Below the pieces are notes generated by a model. The model saw nothing but the letters and a program-made list of their open reading frames with translations. It was not told the DNA's origin and did not search any database. From Actinomycetota bacterium (GTDB lineage: Bacteria; Actinomycetota; Actinomycetes; Mycobacteriales; Micromonosporaceae), in contig VAXX01000185.1 of the NCBI GenBank assembly GCA_005885115.1, forward strand, positions 1-6,440: a stretch of 6,440 nt of DNA, given 5' to 3'. Positions 5,428-6,440 of this stretch are shown piece by piece (position 1 is the first letter of the stretch; the number at the start of each line of letters is the position of its first letter). A program made the position numbers and the translations under genes.

Positions 5428-6211
5428 TCAGCCCTCCTGCTGCACGGCCACCGGGGCCTCGGTTGTACCCACACCCGCCGGCTCCGCCGCCGCCCGGCCG
5501 GCCTCGGTGCCACCGGCCGTCGTACCCGACGAGCCGGAGCGCAGGCGGCGGGGCCGGACCGGTGTCCGCGGGGGTCTCCCGACCCGGTACGGCGTCACCC
5601 TTGTAGATCCAGACCTTCACGCCGATCCGGCCGAAGTTGGTACGGGCCTCGAAGAAGCCGTACTCGATGTTGGCCCGCAGCGTGTGCAGCGGTACCCGAC
5701 CCTCGCGGTAGAACTCGGAGCGGGACATCTCGGCGCCGCCCAGGCGACCGGAGCACTGCACCCGGATCCCCTTCACGAGCGGGTTCTTCATCGCCGACTG
5801 CATCGCCTTGCGCATGGCCCGGCGGAAGCTGACCCGGCTGGACAGCTGCTCGGCGACGCCCTGGGCGACCAGCTGCGCGTCCGACTCGGGGCTCTTCACC
5901 TCAAGGATGTTCAGCTGCACCTGCTTGCCGGTGAGCTTCTCCAGTTCGCCGCGGATCCGGTCGGCTTCGGCACCCTTGCGCCCGATGACGATGCCCGGAC
6001 GCGCGGTGTGGATGTCGACGCGTACCCGGTCGCGGGTCCGCTCGATGTCGACCTTCGCGATGCCGGCGCGCTCAAGGCCCTTGGACATCATCTTGCGGAT
6101 CTTGACGTCCTCCGCGATGTAGTCCTTGTACAGCTTGTCGGCGTACCACCGGCTCTTCCAGTCGGTCGAGATGCCGAGCCGGAACCCGTGCGGGTGAACC
6201 TTCTGACCCAT
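5428..6211 (-). CDS. rpsC: 30S ribosomal protein S3, with a frameshift in its C-terminal tail (as read)
   Basis: S3 lines the mRNA entry tunnel and has helicase-related basic residues there. The body is intact: [20 protein letters not shown] (1-20), a KH domain with [20 protein letters not shown] (73-92, GRKG loop at 77-80), and the C-terminal domain with [20 protein letters not shown] (154-173) and [20 protein letters not shown] (193-212). After about residue 220 the frame is lost. The next frame gives [20 protein letters not shown] and ends AVQQEG with TGA at 5430-5428, the expected end just before rplP. Either one extra G lies in the run at 5550-5553, or 3n+2 bases of the low-complexity tail are missing. 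Uncorrected, the first frame reads out of frame through rplP to 5006, giving a spurious 401-residue product. ATG 6211 overlaps the rplV stop as TAATG. Confidence 0.94.
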
Positions 6212-6440
6212 TACTCGGTCTCCTCCTCGGCCTGCTTCGCGGCCGCTTTCTTGGCTGGCGCCTTCTTCGCGGCCGCCTTCTTCGCCGGTGCCGGAGCCTC
6301 CGGCTCCTCGACCGCGGTGGCGGCCTTGGCCGCCTTCTTGGCCGGCGCGGGTACGCCCGCCACCGCCCCGGTCGCCTTGCGCGGCGACCCGCCCGCAGGC
6401 GTCGTCGGGATCGACTCCACGGCGATGGTGATGTGGCAGG
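6211..6440 (-). CDS. rplV: 50S ribosomal protein L22, C-terminal part (gene runs off the right edge)
   Basis: L22 reaches the peptide tunnel constriction with a long beta hairpin and contacts all domains of 23S rRNA. The window holds the last 75 codons. The first visible residues CHITIAVES are the end of the conserved core (family RTCHITI). The rest is a disordered actinobacterial-type tail: a Pro/Gly/Ala linker, then [20 protein letters not shown], then repeated [17 protein letters not shown], and an acidic end QAEEETE. The core lies outside, so only the tail can be assessed. The TAA stop overlaps the rpsC start by one base. A GTG at 6420 is in frame but is internal to the conserved core and is not a start. 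Confidence 0.95.
   Translation of the reverse strand, partial: CHITIAVESIPTTPAGGSPRKATGAVAGVPAPAKKAAKAATAVEEPEAPAPAKKAAAKKAPAKKAAAKQAEEETE

Noticed and set aside
5006..6211. A 401-residue S3 product continuing through rplP, as a fusion protein
   Set aside because: Residues after about 220 are rplP read in the wrong frame and match nothing; the expected S3 tail and stop exist one frame over.
1..6440. A novel accessory system, mobile element, CRISPR array or RNA gene
   Set aside because: Nearly all of the window is explained by the syntenic S10-spc genes; no transposase, integrase, spacer-repeat pattern or tRNA/rRNA-like segment was seen.

Overview
The window is a high-GC segment of the conserved bacterial S10-spc ribosomal protein cluster. 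All genes are on the minus strand, so transcription runs from position 6440 toward 1. The protein sequences point to an actinobacterium, most likely of the Micromonosporaceae type. Supporting features are the Lys/Ala-rich L22 tail, the S3 tail with [18 protein letters not shown], the short four-cysteine S14, the SecY N-terminus that begins on GTG, and frequent GTG starts. The family-level placement comes from remembered protein sequences, not from a search.

In transcription order the genes are rplV (L22, 3' part only), rpsC (S3), rplP (L16), rpmC (L29) and rpsQ (S17), which is the distal part of the S10 operon. They are followed by rplN (L14), rplX (L24), rplE (L5), rpsZ (zinc-type S14), rpsH (S8), rplF (L6), rplR (L18), rpsE (S5), rpmD (L30), rplO (L15) and secY (N-terminal 63 codons only), which is the spc operon. 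Most junctions are 1-4 nt stop/start overlaps or gaps under 20 nt, which suggests one polycistronic unit with translational coupling. Four larger gaps exist: rpsQ-rplN (53 nt, the classical S10/spc boundary, with a hairpin), rpsZ-rpsH (61 nt), rplF-rplR (31 nt) and rplO-secY (206 nt). The last gap contains a perfect 13-bp inverted repeat and two further inverted repeats.

All gene products except SecY are ribosomal proteins (S3, S5, S8, S14 and S17 of the 30S subunit; L5, L6, L14, L15, L16, L18, L22, L24, L29 and L30 of the 50S). SecY is the central channel of the Sec translocon.

The clear anomaly is that three genes are broken as read. rpsQ lacks about 56 nt and rplE about 55 nt, each with a frameshift. 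rpsC changes frame once in its C-terminal tail, through either one extra base or a loss of 3n+2 bases. Restoring 56 and 55 nt gives S17 of 88 aa and L5 of 187 aa, the normal family sizes. Because these genes are normally essential and single-copy, assembly or sequencing error is the likeliest cause. I found no mobile element, CRISPR array, RNA gene or novel accessory system.
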